Below, one piece after another: positions 33,883 through 43,024 of a DNA stretch of 64,000 bases (positions are counted from its first letter, which is position 1; the number at the start of each line of letters is the position of its first letter). The notes beneath the pieces are model-generated. The model saw nothing but the letters and a program-made list of their open reading frames with translations. It was not told the DNA's origin and ran no database searches. The stretch lies in NCBI RefSeq assembly GCF_034424545.1, contig NZ_CP139970.1, positions 496,001 to 560,000 on the forward strand, given 5' to 3'. The stretch comes from Trinickia caryophylli (GTDB lineage: Bacteria; Pseudomonadota; Gammaproteobacteria; Burkholderiales; Burkholderiaceae). A program made the position numbers and the translations under genes.

Positions 33883-35436
33883 ATGCGCCGTCGCCAGATG
33901 ATAGGAACGAGCATGGCGGCTGCCGGTCTGGCCGTTGCCGCCCCTGCTGCGCGGGCGCTGCGGGGCACCGCGCTACATGCGCTGGTGCAACCGGAGCCGC
34001 CAGGTCTCATGCTCGGCCTCTACCTGAACACGCCCACTCAGTTGATCGCGGGCAATGTGTACGAGAGTCTGCTCCGCTTCGACGAGCAACTCACGCCGTT
34101 GCCGTCGCTGGCACGCGCCTGGACGGTGAGCGCGGACCAACGACGCTACACCTTCCACCTGCAGCCGGGTGTGAGTTGGCACGATGGGAAGCCGTTCACG
34201 TCTGCCGATGCGGTATTTTCCGTCGATGTTTTCCTGCGCCATACGCACGCACGCCTGCGCGCAAATCTGGCCGTCGTGGAGAGCATCCGTGCACTCGACC
34301 CGCTGACAGTGGAGTTCCGGCTGGTCCGCCCTTTCAGCGCATTTCTGAACCTGTTCGAGGTCGGCACGATGCCGATGGTGCCGCGTCATCTCTACGAAGG
34401 CACCGACTTTCGCACCAATCCGGCCAATGCCGCGCCGGTCGGCACCGGCCCATACCGCTTCGCGCGGTGGGAACGCGGCGCCTATATTCAACTGACACGC
34501 AACGAACGTTACTACCGCCGCGACGAACCGCACATCGACAACGTCTACTTCCACGTGATCCCCGACGCTGCCGCGCGCGCGGTGGCATTCGAGACCGGAC
34601 GGATCGACGTGGTGCCGGGCGGTGCCGTCGAATATTTCGACGTGGCGCGACTGGGCCGGCTGCCGGGCGCGCGAATCACGACGCACGGCTGGGAGTTTTT
34701 CTCGCCGCTATCGTGGCTTTGGGTCAACCATCGCCGCCCGCCGCTCGACCGGGTCGCGCTGCGCCGGGCGCTCGCCTGCGCGATCGACCGCGAAGCGATC
34801 GCGCGCATCGCCTGGCAAGGCTTCGCAAAACCGGCGAGCGGCCCGTTCAACAGTCACGTCCGCTATTTCAGCCGCGACGTCGCACAGTATCCCTACGACC
34901 CTGCGCGCGCGAGGGCGCTCGTCTCCGCATCCGGTTATCGTGGCGAAACGCTGCGCCTGCTGCCGTTGCCTTACGGCGAAGTGTGGTCGCGCACGGCCGA
35001 GATGGTGCGTCAAAACCTGCTGCAGGCCGGGGTGAAGGTGGTGATGACGCCGACCGACGTCGCGGGATGGAGCGCGCGGCTCGGCCAGTGGGACTACGAT
35101 CTCGCATTCACCTATGTCCATCAGTTCGGCGATCCGGCGATCGGCATTGCTCACCACTACACCTCGGACAATATCGCGCAGGGTTCGCCTTTCAACAACG
35201 TCGAGGGGTACCGCAATCCGAAGGTCGACGCCCTGTTCGCAGCCGGCGCGCGTGAAACGGACGACGGCAAACGCGCGGCGATTTACGCTGAAGTGCAAAA
35301 GGTTCTTGCGGACGAGGTGCCCAATATCTGGCTGCACGAGCTCACGTTTCCCACGCTCTACCGGAGCAGGGTCAACAACGTGGTGAACTCCGGCATCGGC
35401 CTGAACGACAGTCTCGGCCGCGCCTGGCTTGCCTGA
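33883..35436 (+). CDS. Peptide-type ABC transporter substrate-binding protein (family 5)
   Basis: 517 aa. The N-terminus M-R-R-R-Q-M-I-G-T-S-M-A-A-A-G-L-A is a twin-arginine-like signal with a hydrophobic core to about residue 27. The mature part has the family 5 signature Y-E-S-L-L-R-F-D, then W-H-D-G-K-P-F-T-S-A-D-A-V and V-G-T-G-P-Y-R-F. Such proteins deliver oligopeptides, nickel complexes or opines. It heads a complete importer with the next three genes. Confidence 0.9.
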   Translation: MRRRQMIGTSMAAAGLAVAAPAARALRGTALHALVQPEPPGLMLGLYLNTPTQLIAGNVYESLLRFDEQLTPLPSLARAWTVSADQRRYTFHLQPGVSWHDGKPFTSADAVFSVDVFLRHTHARLRANLAVVESIRALDPLTVEFRLVRPFSAFLNLFEVGTMPMVPRHLYEGTDFRTNPANAAPVGTGPYRFARWERGAYIQLTRNERYYRRDEPHIDNVYFHVIPDAAARAVAFETGRIDVVPGGAVEYFDVARLGRLPGARITTHGWEFFSPLSWLWVNHRRPPLDRVALRRALACAIDREAIARIAWQGFAKPASGPFNSHVRYFSRDVAQYPYDPARARALVSASGYRGETLRLLPLPYGEVWSRTAEMVRQNLLQAGVKVVMTPTDVAGWSARLGQWDYDLAFTYVHQFGDPAIGIAHHYTSDNIAQGSPFNNVEGYRNPKVDALFAAGARETDDGKRAAIYAEVQKVLADEVPNIWLHELTFPTLYRSRVNNVVNSGIGLNDSLGRAWLA

Positions 35437-35443
35437 TGGACGA

Positions 35444-36424
35444 ATGCCCGTGGAACTCACCCGACACTTGCTCGCGCGGCTGCTGCAGGGATTCGTCGCC
35501 ATTGCGCTGATCGCGATCGTCAACTTCTGCCTGATCCACGCGGCACCCGGCGATCCGGCCAGCGTGATGGCCGGCGAAGCCGGCGCAACGGACGCGCGGT
35601 ATGTCGAGCAATTGCGCAGCCAGTTCGAACTCGACCGGCCGCTTCCCGCGCAACTCGCGAGCTACCTGTCGCATCTCGCCCGCTTGGACCTCGGCTATTC
35701 GTATCGCCAGCAGCAAAGCGTGGCGCGGCTCATTGCCGATCGGCTGCCGGCAACACTGATGCTGACGGGCTCGGCGTTCCTGCTCTCGCTGTGGCTCGGC
35801 ATCACGCTCGGTGCGCTCGCCAGCCGGCGCCCCGGCGGCTGGCTCGACAGCCTGATCTCGGCATGCGCGACGCTGTTTTACGCCACGCCGCTCTACTGGC
35901 TCGCACTGATGGCGGTGTTGCTGTTCTCGGTGCGGCTCGACTGGCTCCCGGCGTTCGGCTACAGAAGCGTCGAGGGCGATTCGCAGGGCCTTGCCGCCGC
36001 TGCCGACATAGCAACGCATCTGATCCTGCCGGTCGCCACACTGTCGTTGTTCTACATGGCGGTGTATGCGCGGATGACGCGTGCGGCGATGCTCGACGCG
36101 GCGCGCATGGACTTCGTGCGCACCGCCTGCGCACGTGGCGTGCATCCGCGTCGCATCCGTCGCGCGCATATCCTGCGCAACGCATTGCGTCCGATCGTCA
36201 CGCTCGCGGGCATGCAGGCTGGCGGGCAGATCGGCGGGGCGATTCTGACCGAGACGGTATTCGCGTGGCCGGGGATCGGGCGCCTGATGTTCGACGCACT
36301 GATGCAGCGCGACTACGCGGTGCTGCTCGGCTGCCTGCTCGTCACTGCGGCCATCGCCGTCTGCATGAACCTGCTGACCGACTACGTGGCCCTGCTGGTC
36401 GACCCTCGTATCGCAGCGGCCTGA
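35444..36424 (+). CDS. Peptide-type ABC transporter permease (DppB-like)
   Basis: 326 aa with six membrane helices. The N-terminus has N-F-C-L-I-H-A-A-P-G-D-P-A, a DppB/OppB hallmark, followed by D-R-P-L-P-x-Q and D-L-G-Y-S. The EAA loop reads Y-A-R-M-T-R-A-A-M-L-D-A-A-R-M-D-F-V-R-T-A-C-A-R-G. ATG 35444 is used, 7 bases after the binding-protein stop; a TTG at 35429 is an in-frame alternative. Confidence 0.92.
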   Translation: MPVELTRHLLARLLQGFVAIALIAIVNFCLIHAAPGDPASVMAGEAGATDARYVEQLRSQFELDRPLPAQLASYLSHLARLDLGYSYRQQQSVARLIADRLPATLMLTGSAFLLSLWLGITLGALASRRPGGWLDSLISACATLFYATPLYWLALMAVLLFSVRLDWLPAFGYRSVEGDSQGLAAAADIATHLILPVATLSLFYMAVYARMTRAAMLDAARMDFVRTACARGVHPRRIRRAHILRNALRPIVTLAGMQAGGQIGGAILTETVFAWPGIGRLMFDALMQRDYAVLLGCLLVTAAIAVCMNLLTDYVALLVDPRIAAA

Positions 36425-36435
36425 AGGAGATCGCC

Positions 36436-37281
36436 ATGCGCCCCGCCTCGATCCTGCGACGATTGCTGCACCACCGGGGCGCCCTCCTCGGGCTGCTGAT
36501 GCTCGCTACCGTGGCGGTGTGCGCGCTGTGCGGCCCGTGGATCGACGACAACGATCCGTGGGCGATGGTGCAGCAGCCGTTCCTGCATCCGCTGGCACGG
36601 TCCGGCCTGCCGCTCGGCACCGATCTGCTCGGCCGCGACCTCTTGGCCGGGCTGCTGCACGGCGCACGCGTGTCGCTGCTGATCGGTGCCGTCTCGACCG
36701 CGGCCGGCCTGTGCGCCGGCGTGCTGATCGGGGGGATCGCCGGTTATGCGGGTGGCTGGACCGACCTTGTGCTGATGCGCTTCACCGAACTGTTCCAGTC
36801 GATACCCGGCTTTGCGTTCGCCATCGTGCTCGTCTCGATCTTCGAGCCGTCTCTGGCATCGATCGTCGGCGCCATTGCAGCCGTCTCGTGGCCACCCGTT
36901 GCCCGGCTCGTGCGCGCCGAATTCATGTCGCTGCGGCAACGAGACTTCGTCCTTGCCGCGCGGCTGTCTGGTCGTGGCGCATGGCGCATCGCGTTCGGCG
37001 ACATCTTGCCTAATGCGAGCGCGCCGATCGTGGTGATGGCCTCGATGATGATCTCGACGGCCATTCTGCTGGAGTCGAGCCTGAGTTTCCTCGGGCTCGG
37101 CGATCCGAACCTGATGAGCTGGGGCTATATGGTCGGCGCCGCGCGCACCGCGCTGCGCGACGCCTGGTGGATGGCCGTGTTCCCGGGCCTGGCGATCGTA
37201 CTGACCGTGCTCGCGCTGAATCTCGTCGGCGATGGGCTGAACGATGCGCTCGATACGCGCCTCGAGGATCGCACGCGATGA
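36436..37281 (+). CDS. Peptide-type ABC transporter permease (DppC-like)
   Basis: 281 aa. It shows the DppC pattern: H-P-L-A then G-L-P-L-G-T-D-L-L-G-R-D-L-L-A near residue 65, and the EAA loop F-V-L-A-A-R-L-S-G-R-G-A-W-R-I followed by L-P-N-A-S-A-P-I. The end has L-S-F-L-G-L-G-D-P-N. AAGGAGA precedes ATG 36436; the stop overlaps the ATPase start (ATGA). Confidence 0.92.
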   Translation: MRPASILRRLLHHRGALLGLLMLATVAVCALCGPWIDDNDPWAMVQQPFLHPLARSGLPLGTDLLGRDLLAGLLHGARVSLLIGAVSTAAGLCAGVLIGGIAGYAGGWTDLVLMRFTELFQSIPGFAFAIVLVSIFEPSLASIVGAIAAVSWPPVARLVRAEFMSLRQRDFVLAARLSGRGAWRIAFGDILPNASAPIVVMASMMISTAILLESSLSFLGLGDPNLMSWGYMVGAARTALRDAWWMAVFPGLAIVLTVLALNLVGDGLNDALDTRLEDRTR

Positions 37282-38906
37282 GCGATACGTTGCTGGAGAT
37301 CGACGGGTTGGATATCAGCCTGCCTGCCAGCGCGAGCCGGCGTCACGCCGTGCAGCGGATATCGCTGCGCCTGCCGGCCGGGCGCACGCTGTGCGTCGTC
37401 GGCGAATCGGGCTCGGGCAAGTCCATGCTCGCGAATGCGATTATCGGCTTGCTGCCGGCACCGGGTATCGTCCCCACCGCTGGGCGCATCTTGTTCGAGG
37501 GCGAGGATCTGCTCACGGTAGACGATACGCGCATGCGTGCGGTGCGCGGCCGGCGTATCGGCATGGTCTTCCAGGAGCCGATGTCCGCGCTCGATCCGTT
37601 GATGCGGATCGGCGGGCAACTCGGCGAGGCGCTCGACGCGCACCTCTCGCTGTCCGACCGGCAACGTCGCGCGCGCATCGTTGCGGCGCTTCGCGAGGCA
37701 GGCCTCGACGAACCCGAGCGCGTGCTCGAGTGCCACCCGTTCCGGCTCTCGGGCGGCCAGCGCCAGCGCGTGCTGATCGCCGGCGCGATGGTGCTCGAGC
37801 CGGCGCTGCTGATCGCCGACGAACCGACTACCGCACTCGATACGACCACGCAGGCGCAAATCCTCGCGAACCTGCGTGCGATGCAGCGCCGCCGCGGCAC
37901 GGCGATCCTCTTTATCACCCACGATCTCGGCGTGGCCGCCGCGATAGGCGACGAAATCGCGGTAATGCAGAACGGCGAGATCGTCGAGATCGGGCCACTC
38001 GCACGCGTATTGTCCGCACCGGCCCACGCCTATACGCGCCGCCTCGTAACGGCGATGCCGAATGGCGCGCGCCGCTCGCGCTCACCGTACTCGCGCAACG
38101 AGCGCGTGCTCGAAGTATCCGGGCTGTGCAAGGCCTATCGCGCGAGCGTCGGGCTGTGGCGCCGCCGCGGGCCTGTCGATGCGGTACGCGCCGTCGGATT
38201 CGAGTTGCATCGCGGCGAAACGCTCGGCCTGGTCGGCGAATCGGGATCGGGCAAGTCCACGGTCGGTCGTTGCGTGGCCGGCCTGACCCGATTCGACGCG
38301 GGCCGCATCGTATTCGCGGGCCGGCAGCATCCTGCCGGGGGGCTCGCGGCCGGAGCGAACGGCCGGATCCAGATGGTATTCCAGGATCCGCAGGCTTCGC
38401 TGAATCCACGGCGCACCGTGGGCGCATCGATCGCGGCAGGTCCGATTGCGCAAGGTCTTCCCCGCCAGGAGGCGGTACGCCGCGCCCTCGCGCTGCTGGA
38501 ACTCACCGGGCTGGACGCCGCGGCGGCCGCACGCTACCCGCACGCATTCTCGGGCGGCCAGCGGCAGCGCATCGCAATTGCCCGCGCCCTTGCCACCGAG
38601 CCCGAGTTACTGATCGCGGACGAAGCGCTTTCCGCGCTGGACATGCCGGTGCAGGCCCAGATCCTGGCGTTGCTGGCCGAAGTGCAGGCTCGCTTTCGGT
38701 TGTCGATGCTCTTCATCACGCACGACCTGCGCGTGGCCGCTGCCGTCTGCGACACGCTCGCAGTCATGCGGCGCGGCGAAATCGTCGAATACGGCGAGAC
38801 CGGACGTGTCCTGAACCACCCCGCGCACCCGTATACGCGCTCGCTGATCGATGCCATGCCGGCCATGCCGACGTTGCGCGAAGCGCAGCAGGAGAGTTCG
38901 AAATGA
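37278..38906 (+). CDS. Fused DppD-DppF-type ABC ATPase
   Basis: 542 aa with two complete ATPase units in one chain. The first has G-E-S-G-S-G-K-S-M near residue 45, signature L-S-G-G-Q-R-Q-R-V and Walker B L-L-I-A-D-E-P-T-T-A-L-D. The second has G-E-S-G-S-G-K-S-T, F-S-G-G-Q-R-Q-R-I-A and L-L-I-A-D-E-A-L-S-A-L-D, where the usual E-P-T is E-A-L but the catalytic Glu is kept. It completes the importer with the two permeases; fusion fixes the 1:1 ratio. Confidence 0.93.
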   Translation: MSDTLLEIDGLDISLPASASRRHAVQRISLRLPAGRTLCVVGESGSGKSMLANAIIGLLPAPGIVPTAGRILFEGEDLLTVDDTRMRAVRGRRIGMVFQEPMSALDPLMRIGGQLGEALDAHLSLSDRQRRARIVAALREAGLDEPERVLECHPFRLSGGQRQRVLIAGAMVLEPALLIADEPTTALDTTTQAQILANLRAMQRRRGTAILFITHDLGVAAAIGDEIAVMQNGEIVEIGPLARVLSAPAHAYTRRLVTAMPNGARRSRSPYSRNERVLEVSGLCKAYRASVGLWRRRGPVDAVRAVGFELHRGETLGLVGESGSGKSTVGRCVAGLTRFDAGRIVFAGRQHPAGGLAAGANGRIQMVFQDPQASLNPRRTVGASIAAGPIAQGLPRQEAVRRALALLELTGLDAAAAARYPHAFSGGQRQRIAIARALATEPELLIADEALSALDMPVQAQILALLAEVQARFRLSMLFITHDLRVAAAVCDTLAVMRRGEIVEYGETGRVLNHPAHPYTRSLIDAMPAMPTLREAQQESSK

Positions 38907-39931
38907 AAGCTGTCTACAGCACCGCGCATCTCCTGCACGATCCGCAGCTTTTTCTGGTGCGAGGCAAGCTCAGGCGTACTCACGAACGCCCCGAGCGCGC
39001 GATGCGGCTCCTGACCGCCGCACTCGCCGACGGCCACGAGCTGGTCGCCCCGCCCGACTATGGCGTCGAGCCGATCGCCGCGATTCACGCTCCGGCCTAC
39101 CTGCGCTTCCTGGAAACCGCGCACGTACGCTGGTCGATGCTCGACGATCCGTCCGAAGAGGCCATGCCGAACATCCACCCCTTTCCCGGCGAGCCGGTCA
39201 CCTATCCCGAGAGCGTCATCGGTCAGGCCGGCTACCACCTGGGCGACTGCGCGTGCCCGATCGGCGCGCATACGTGGGAGGCGGCGCGGGCATCCGCGCA
39301 GGTGGCCATCCATGCCGCGCAATTGGTGGCCGACGGCGAGCGCGCGGTGTATGCCCTGTGCCGGCCACCCGGTCATCACGCGTATGCGGAGCGTGCCAAC
39401 GGATTTTGCTATTTGAACAATACGGCGATCGCCGCCCAGACCCTGCGCCGCTCGCATGCGCGAGTGGCGATCCTGGACGTCGACGTGCACCACGGCAACG
39501 GCACGCAAGGCATTTTCTATCGGCGTCGCGATGTCCTGACGGTTTCTCTGCATCGGGACACACGCGACTTCACGCCATTCTTTACCGGCCATGCGCATGA
39601 GCGCGGCGAAGGACAGGGCGAAGGCTACAACCTCAATCTACCGCTTCCCCAAGGCACTCGCGACGACGCGTATCTGGCCACGCTGCGCGGCGCTTGCTCC
39701 CGCATCCGCGAGTTCGCACCGGGTGCCCTCGTGGTGGCGCTGGGCCTCGACGCTCACGAGCACGACCCATATCGTGCACTCGGGATCACCACGGAGGGTT
39801 TTGCCCGCATCATGGCCGAAATCGCCCGGCTCAGATTGCCGACCGTACTCGTCCAGGAGGGAGGCTATCTCTCGGACAGCCTCGGTGCCAATCTGTCGAG
39901 CGCGCTGCGCGGCTTTCTCGGCGCGGCCTGA
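38903..39931 (+). CDS. HDAC-superfamily deacetylase (acetylpolyamine amidohydrolase-like)
   Basis: 342 aa. The active site is complete: His158/His159 in R-P-P-G-H-H-A, zinc ligands Asp194 and His196 in L-D-V-D-V-H-H-G-N-G, Asp283 in G-L-D-A-H-E-H-D, and the transition-state Tyr322 in E-G-G-Y-L. Bacterial members remove acetyl groups from polyamines or other small acylamides. It overlaps the ABC ATPase gene by four bases, so imported material is a plausible substrate. It is the last gene of the run. Confidence 0.9.
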   Translation: MKAVYSTAHLLHDPQLFLVRGKLRRTHERPERAMRLLTAALADGHELVAPPDYGVEPIAAIHAPAYLRFLETAHVRWSMLDDPSEEAMPNIHPFPGEPVTYPESVIGQAGYHLGDCACPIGAHTWEAARASAQVAIHAAQLVADGERAVYALCRPPGHHAYAERANGFCYLNNTAIAAQTLRRSHARVAILDVDVHHGNGTQGIFYRRRDVLTVSLHRDTRDFTPFFTGHAHERGEGQGEGYNLNLPLPQGTRDDAYLATLRGACSRIREFAPGALVVALGLDAHEHDPYRALGITTEGFARIMAEIARLRLPTVLVQEGGYLSDSLGANLSSALRGFLGAA

Positions 39932-40004
39932 TACGGCACGCGGTACGTGCGCCGCCACGCAAACGCTTCGGTCCGCTCGAAACGCAGGTGTATCGGGGCG
40001 AAAC

Positions 40005-41351
40005 TCAGATATGGAAAATCTGCGCGACCAGTGCCGCGCCGAGGAACGTGCCGGCGTTCGCCACGAACGACACCAGCACGATGCGCCAGCCGAGCCGGCG
40101 AAACGCCGGAATGTCCTTGGCGATGGACAGGCCGGCGAAGGTCAGCATCGGTGTGACCACACCGAGAAAGTCGTTCCTCGCGCTCATTGCCGCGATTTGA
40201 GGTGCCCACGGGCACAGCGGCGAAGTCATAAACATCGCGACGATCGACACCCAGCACACCGCCGGAATCTTGCGCCGAAAGACGGTCGACAACGCATCGC
40301 CGATCACGGTGGCGGCCACCATGAAGCACATGCCCGGCAGACCTTGCAGCGGCGTGGTGCCGTGCGTGATCCAATCGCACACGAGAGAGAACACCGCCGT
40401 GAGCCCCCATGCCGCGATCTTGCCCGAATAGCTGAGCGAAGGCGCTTCGGTCCGGACATCGCCCAGTTGCGGACGCGTTGCATCGAAGGTTTCGGATGCG
40501 CTCGACGCCTTCGTCGTGCGCCCGATGAGCGGCTCGAGCACGCGATAGCCGAACACCGCGAGCGGCAAGGAAATGAACAACGTGAAATACGTGCCGATGG
40601 TGGTCGTGATCAAATTGCTCGCCGCAGCGAAGGTCAGCACGTCCTTTGCCACCTCCGGCGACTGTTGCGCGGCCGCGATCGCACCGGATGCGGCGGCCAT
40701 CATGCTGCCCGAGCCGACGCCCGCGCCCATCGCGAGCGCCAGCGGGTGAAAGATGTTCAGGCTCGCAACAAAACCCGCGAAAATGGCGATGAACACCGCC
40801 CCGAACACTGTGCCCGTCAGATATTCCGCCAGCACGCCACGGCCTTCCGCGGAGTTCATGCCGTACTTCTCGCCGATGATGGCGAGACTCGGTTCACGGC
40901 CCACCGAAAAAGTCGCGCCGATCGCTTCGCGCTTGATGCCGAGAACCAGCGCAAGCGGCAAACCCAGCAGAATGGTGCCGACGAAGTGACCGAGCTCCTG
41001 AAAGGCGAGCGCCCAGCCCGCCGCGGCGAGCTTGGGCAACGCGCTGCCGACCATCAGGCCGAGCTTCGATACGAAGAGCAGCAACGCCGGTTGCAGCACG
41101 GCGGCGGCGAGAAACTGCGTCTTCACATCGAGCCGCAGGTTGCTGCGCCAGCGCTCCGACACCAAGCCCAGGGCGCCGCCCATCAGCAAGGCCCAGACCA
41201 TCGGCAGCAGCACGACCTTGCCCGGTCCCACGCTGAAGCTGAATGCGCCGATAAACTGCGCGATCATCAGGATCGCCGCCGCATAGATCAGCAGCTTTGC
41301 ACCCAGAAAGCCGTCTCTTCCTGCGCTGTCCGTCGTCATCGTATGTTCCAT
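40005..41351 (-). CDS. DUF3100 family membrane protein, probable transporter
   Basis: 448 aa with about eleven membrane segments. The Gly/Ala-rich G-A-G-V-G-S-G-S-M-M-A-A-A-S-G-A and the G-L-P-L-A-L-V-L-G-I-K-R-E-A-I-G-A-T-F-S-V-G-R-E-P string are what I recall of the DUF3100 family. No function is established. ATG 41351 has GGAGAG upstream; ATG 41339 is also possible. It is the last gene of a minus-strand operon with a dehydrogenase and an aldehyde dehydrogenase, hinting at uptake of their substrate. It converges with the HDAC gene across 73 bases. Confidence 0.75.
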   Translation of the reverse strand: MEHTMTTDSAGRDGFLGAKLLIYAAAILMIAQFIGAFSFSVGPGKVVLLPMVWALLMGGALGLVSERWRSNLRLDVKTQFLAAAVLQPALLLFVSKLGLMVGSALPKLAAAGWALAFQELGHFVGTILLGLPLALVLGIKREAIGATFSVGREPSLAIIGEKYGMNSAEGRGVLAEYLTGTVFGAVFIAIFAGFVASLNIFHPLALAMGAGVGSGSMMAAASGAIAAAQQSPEVAKDVLTFAAASNLITTTIGTYFTLFISLPLAVFGYRVLEPLIGRTTKASSASETFDATRPQLGDVRTEAPSLSYSGKIAAWGLTAVFSLVCDWITHGTTPLQGLPGMCFMVAATVIGDALSTVFRRKIPAVCWVSIVAMFMTSPLCPWAPQIAAMSARNDFLGVVTPMLTFAGLSIAKDIPAFRRLGWRIVLVSFVANAGTFLGAALVAQIFHI

Positions 41352-41483
41352 GCTGCTCTCCGCCCCAAGGTTCGATGGTCTTTGTCAACGTTATCGACTC
41401 TTGACGTCTTCGCCGAAAGAGTCATTTCCTTACCGCATCAACCGCCTGCGACACAATGCACCGCGACGCAGGCGGACACCCAC

Positions 41484-42995
41484 TTATAGATAGCCGAATG
41501 CAGCCGACGGCGCTTTCGCGGTTTCGACCCACACGCTCTTGGTCTGCGTGTACTCGTACAACGCCTCGACGCCGCTCGAACGGCCATAGCCGCTCATGCC
41601 ATAACCGCCGAACGGCGAAGCCACGTTGATGGTCTTGTAGCCGTTCACCCAGAACGTTCCGGCATCGATCTGCGCCGCCACGCGATGCGCGCGCGCCACG
41701 TCGTTCGTCCACACCGCGCCGGCCAGGCCGAAATCCGTGTCGTTGGCGATGGCAATCGCTTCTTCCTCTGTATCGAACGGAATCGCGACCACCACGGGTC
41801 CGAAAATCTCAGTGCGGGCCACATCCATCTGATTGTTCACGTTCGCAAGCACCGTCGGCGCAACGAAGTAACCGCCGGCCGACTTCTCGGCCGTTCCGGC
41901 CATGAGCGTGGCGCCCGCTTCCACGCCGCTCGCGATCATCTTCATCACGTGGTCGTACTGGGTGCGATTGCAGATCGGCCCGACTTCGGTGGCATCGTCG
42001 GTCGGTGCGCCGACCTTGATCTTCTTCGCGCCCGCCGACACCATCGCAACGAACTGATCGTAGATGGAGCGCTGCACCAGCAGCCGCGAGCCCGCGACGC
42101 AACTCTGGCCTGCGCCCGCGAAGATAGCGGCCTGCGCGGTGAGCGCCGCGCGCTTCAGATCCGCATCCTCGAAAACGATGTTGGCCGACTTGCCTCCCAG
42201 TTCCAGCACGCAGGGCAACACGCGCTTCGCCGCGGCTTCCGCGATCCGCGCACCGGTCGCGGGGGAGCCTACGAATACGACCTTCTTGATGACTCGGTGC
42301 GCGATTGCGGCTTGTGCGACGGTGTGGCCGTAGCCAGCGAGCACATTGATCAAACCCTTCGGCACGCCGGCCCGCTCCGCGAGCATGCCGACCGCGAGCG
42401 AACTGAACGGGGTGAGTTCCGATGGCTTCAGGAGTACCGCGTTGCCCATCGAGATGGCGGGCGCGAGCTGCCAGCCGCAGGTGAACACCGGCGCATTCCA
42501 CGGCGTAATCTGAAGCACGGTTCCCGCCGGCTCGCGGCGCGTGTAGTTCAGGTGCGAGGTTGGCACCGGAATCACTTCGCCGTAAAACTTGTCGGCCCAG
42601 CCGCCGTAGTACTCGAACATTTCGGCTACCTTCGCGACTTCCCCGCGGCAATCGCGGATCGGTTTGCCGGAACCCAGCGATTCGAGGCTCGCCAGTTGTT
42701 CGGCATGCCGGCGAACTTCGCGCGCCACGTCGAACATAGTGCGTCCTCGCGCGGCGTGCGTGAGCGACCACCATTGCTTCTGCGCGCTCTGCGCCGCCGA
42801 GGCCGCCAGTGCGACGACTTCCCCGCCGCCATCGCGGTAAGCGATGCTCTTCTCGCCGGTGGCCGCGTCGTACAGCTGGATGGTTTCACCCTGCCCGTCG
42901 ACCAGTTCGCCGTTCACGTACGAACCAATGGTTTGCGCACCCGGAAAGAAGTGTTGAAACGCCTTGAGCAAGTTGTCTGCGATGCTGCCTTTCAT
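41484..42995 (-). CDS. NAD(P)-dependent aldehyde dehydrogenase
   Basis: 503 aa. ALDH motifs: T-P-W-N-A-P-V near residue 165, nucleotide loop F-V-G-S-P-A-T-G, catalytic Glu in L-E-L-G-G-K-S-A-N-I-V and catalytic Cys in G-A-G-Q-S-C-V-A-G-S-R. The C-terminus has the F-G-G-Y-G-M-S-G-Y-G-R string. ATG 42995 follows GAGGACAG. It lies 29 bases after a beta-hydroxyacid dehydrogenase, so it may oxidise the semialdehyde that enzyme makes. Confidence 0.9.
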   Translation of the reverse strand: MKGSIADNLLKAFQHFFPGAQTIGSYVNGELVDGQGETIQLYDAATGEKSIAYRDGGGEVVALAASAAQSAQKQWWSLTHAARGRTMFDVAREVRRHAEQLASLESLGSGKPIRDCRGEVAKVAEMFEYYGGWADKFYGEVIPVPTSHLNYTRREPAGTVLQITPWNAPVFTCGWQLAPAISMGNAVLLKPSELTPFSSLAVGMLAERAGVPKGLINVLAGYGHTVAQAAIAHRVIKKVVFVGSPATGARIAEAAAKRVLPCVLELGGKSANIVFEDADLKRAALTAQAAIFAGAGQSCVAGSRLLVQRSIYDQFVAMVSAGAKKIKVGAPTDDATEVGPICNRTQYDHVMKMIASGVEAGATLMAGTAEKSAGGYFVAPTVLANVNNQMDVARTEIFGPVVVAIPFDTEEEAIAIANDTDFGLAGAVWTNDVARAHRVAAQIDAGTFWVNGYKTINVASPFGGYGMSGYGRSSGVEALYEYTQTKSVWVETAKAPSAAFGYL

Positions 42996-43024
42996 GACCT
43001 GTCCTCGTTGTATTCCGTGAGCAC

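Noticed and set aside
37244..38900. Apparent upstream extension of the deacetylase frame across the fused ATPase gene
   Set aside because: The extension is an Arg-rich shadow of the ATPase; the deacetylase fold starts at ATG 38903.
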